Shown: positions 22,866-23,244 of the stretch, piece after piece | Layout: each line of letters begins with the position of its first letter | Numbering within the stretch: position 1 is the stretch's first letter | Origin: Candidatus Bathyarchaeota archaeon | Lineage (GTDB): Archaea; Thermoproteota; Bathyarchaeia; Bathyarchaeales; UBA233 | DNA length: 23,244 nt | Assembly (NCBI GenBank): GCA_004376975.1 | Contig: SOJA01000029.1 | Coordinates: 1 to 23,244, forward strand | Direction: 5' to 3' | Made by a program: the position numbers and the translations under genes | The notes under the pieces: generated by a model | Databases searched by the model: none | What the model was told of the DNA's origin: nothing | The model's input: the letters and a program-made list of their open reading frames with translations, nothing else

Positions 22866-23244
22866 ACGCTCGAAAGAAAATAGCACCTGAACTTGAAGCG
22901 TCGAAGAGAAATGCAAAAGCTCACATGCCAGCCAGAGAAAACCTTCAAACTGAATCATTCTTGGATAGATGGTACACACGCTTCGTTTACGAACTTTTCC
23001 CTTTTCAAAACCGAAGGATAAGCCATGTCAAATGGTGCACCGCAAGAAAAATTGAATCTAAAATGTAAGGAGACACGTGACTACATTCTGAACAACCGAT
23101 TTCATATTCTAAAGCAAACACCCCAACAATTCTAGTCTACTAAAAATGGGTTACACAAACCTTCAACCATCTATATCGATAGCGTAAACCGTGAAACTTT
23201 TATGTAGAGAAACTGTTATTTTGCTCTTCTCTTAAAGAGGTTTA
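22866..23244. other. Terminal intergenic stretch, no supported gene
   Basis: About 380 bases without a convincing gene. A plus-strand frame runs to TAA 23066-23068 and from ATG 22925 would give 47 basic, aromatic-rich residues (ESFLDRWYTRFVYELF), but it lacks a ribosome binding site. A TATA-like ACTTTTATG at 23196-23204 points rightward, and an 11-base palindrome CTCTTAAAGAG lies near the window edge, suggesting a promoter for a gene just outside. Confidence 0.45.
23196..23204 (+). promoter_or_regulatory. TATA-like box for a gene beyond the window
   Basis: ACTTTTATG resembles the box used by the UbiA gene (CTTTTTATG). The predicted transcript start is near 23226, about 18 bases inside the window edge. 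The gene it serves is not visible. Confidence 0.3.

Noticed and set aside
22787..23068. Plus-strand frame of 93 codons overlapping the TldE end
   Set aside because: A third of it lies inside tldE in another frame, no binding site is present, and no family is recognised; only the 22925-23068 part is left as a weak possibility.
1..23244. CRISPR array, transposase, integrase, tRNA or rRNA
   Set aside because: I found no regularly spaced direct repeats, no TTCGA-type tRNA arm within a cloverleaf, and no mobile-element protein motifs on either strand.

Overview
The window is archaeal chromosomal DNA. It carries a group II chaperonin (thermosome), RNA polymerase subunit K, ribosomal protein S26e, the XPB-Bax1 repair pair, a family-4 uracil-DNA glycosylase and an archaetidylinositol-phosphate-synthase-like enzyme. 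S26e is found in TACK and Asgard archaea and is generally absent from Euryarchaeota. Together with the moderate GC content and the small conserved unknowns, this suggests a TACK lineage, possibly Bathyarchaeia; that placement is inference. TATA-like boxes about 25 bases before inferred transcript starts, GGAGG-type ribosome binding sites and frequent TTG starts all fit.

Layout. Positions 1-1712 hold leftward genes: a B3/4-domain protein cut by the window edge, uracil-DNA glycosylase, a DUF1805 protein and a very small Glu/Trp-rich ORF. Positions 1853-3802 hold a CDP-alcohol phosphatidyltransferase, S26e, a winged-helix-like unknown and RNase HI. Positions 4067-6979 are the XPB helicase and Bax1 nuclease operon. 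A 172-residue unknown is divergent from a beta-CASP metallo-beta-lactamase ribonuclease (7045-9077). Next come a UbiA-family prenyltransferase, a small two-helix membrane protein and a leftward DUF4438 protein. Positions 12303-15930 run rightward: a CBS-CBS-zinc-ribbon protein, a decayed CBS gene, a four-CBS protein, dihydroorotase and a Mut7-C RNase-like protein. A polytopic membrane protein follows. Then a leftward block reads threonine synthase, thermosome, rpoK. Last comes a translationally coupled TldD-TldE peptidase pair.

The gene content is mostly housekeeping: DNA repair, RNA metabolism, transcription and translation, membrane lipids, pyrimidine and threonine synthesis, and protein folding. 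No mobile element, CRISPR array, tRNA or rRNA was recognised. The most unusual signal is non-coding. Several gene ends are followed, on the coding strand, by a tract of C runs leading into a T run, a candidate lineage-specific transcript 3'-end element. One copy is followed by a two-stem inverted repeat and a second T run. Other points of interest are the decayed CBS gene, the acidic micro-ORF, an RDD variant of the XPB RED motif and heavy use of TTG starts.
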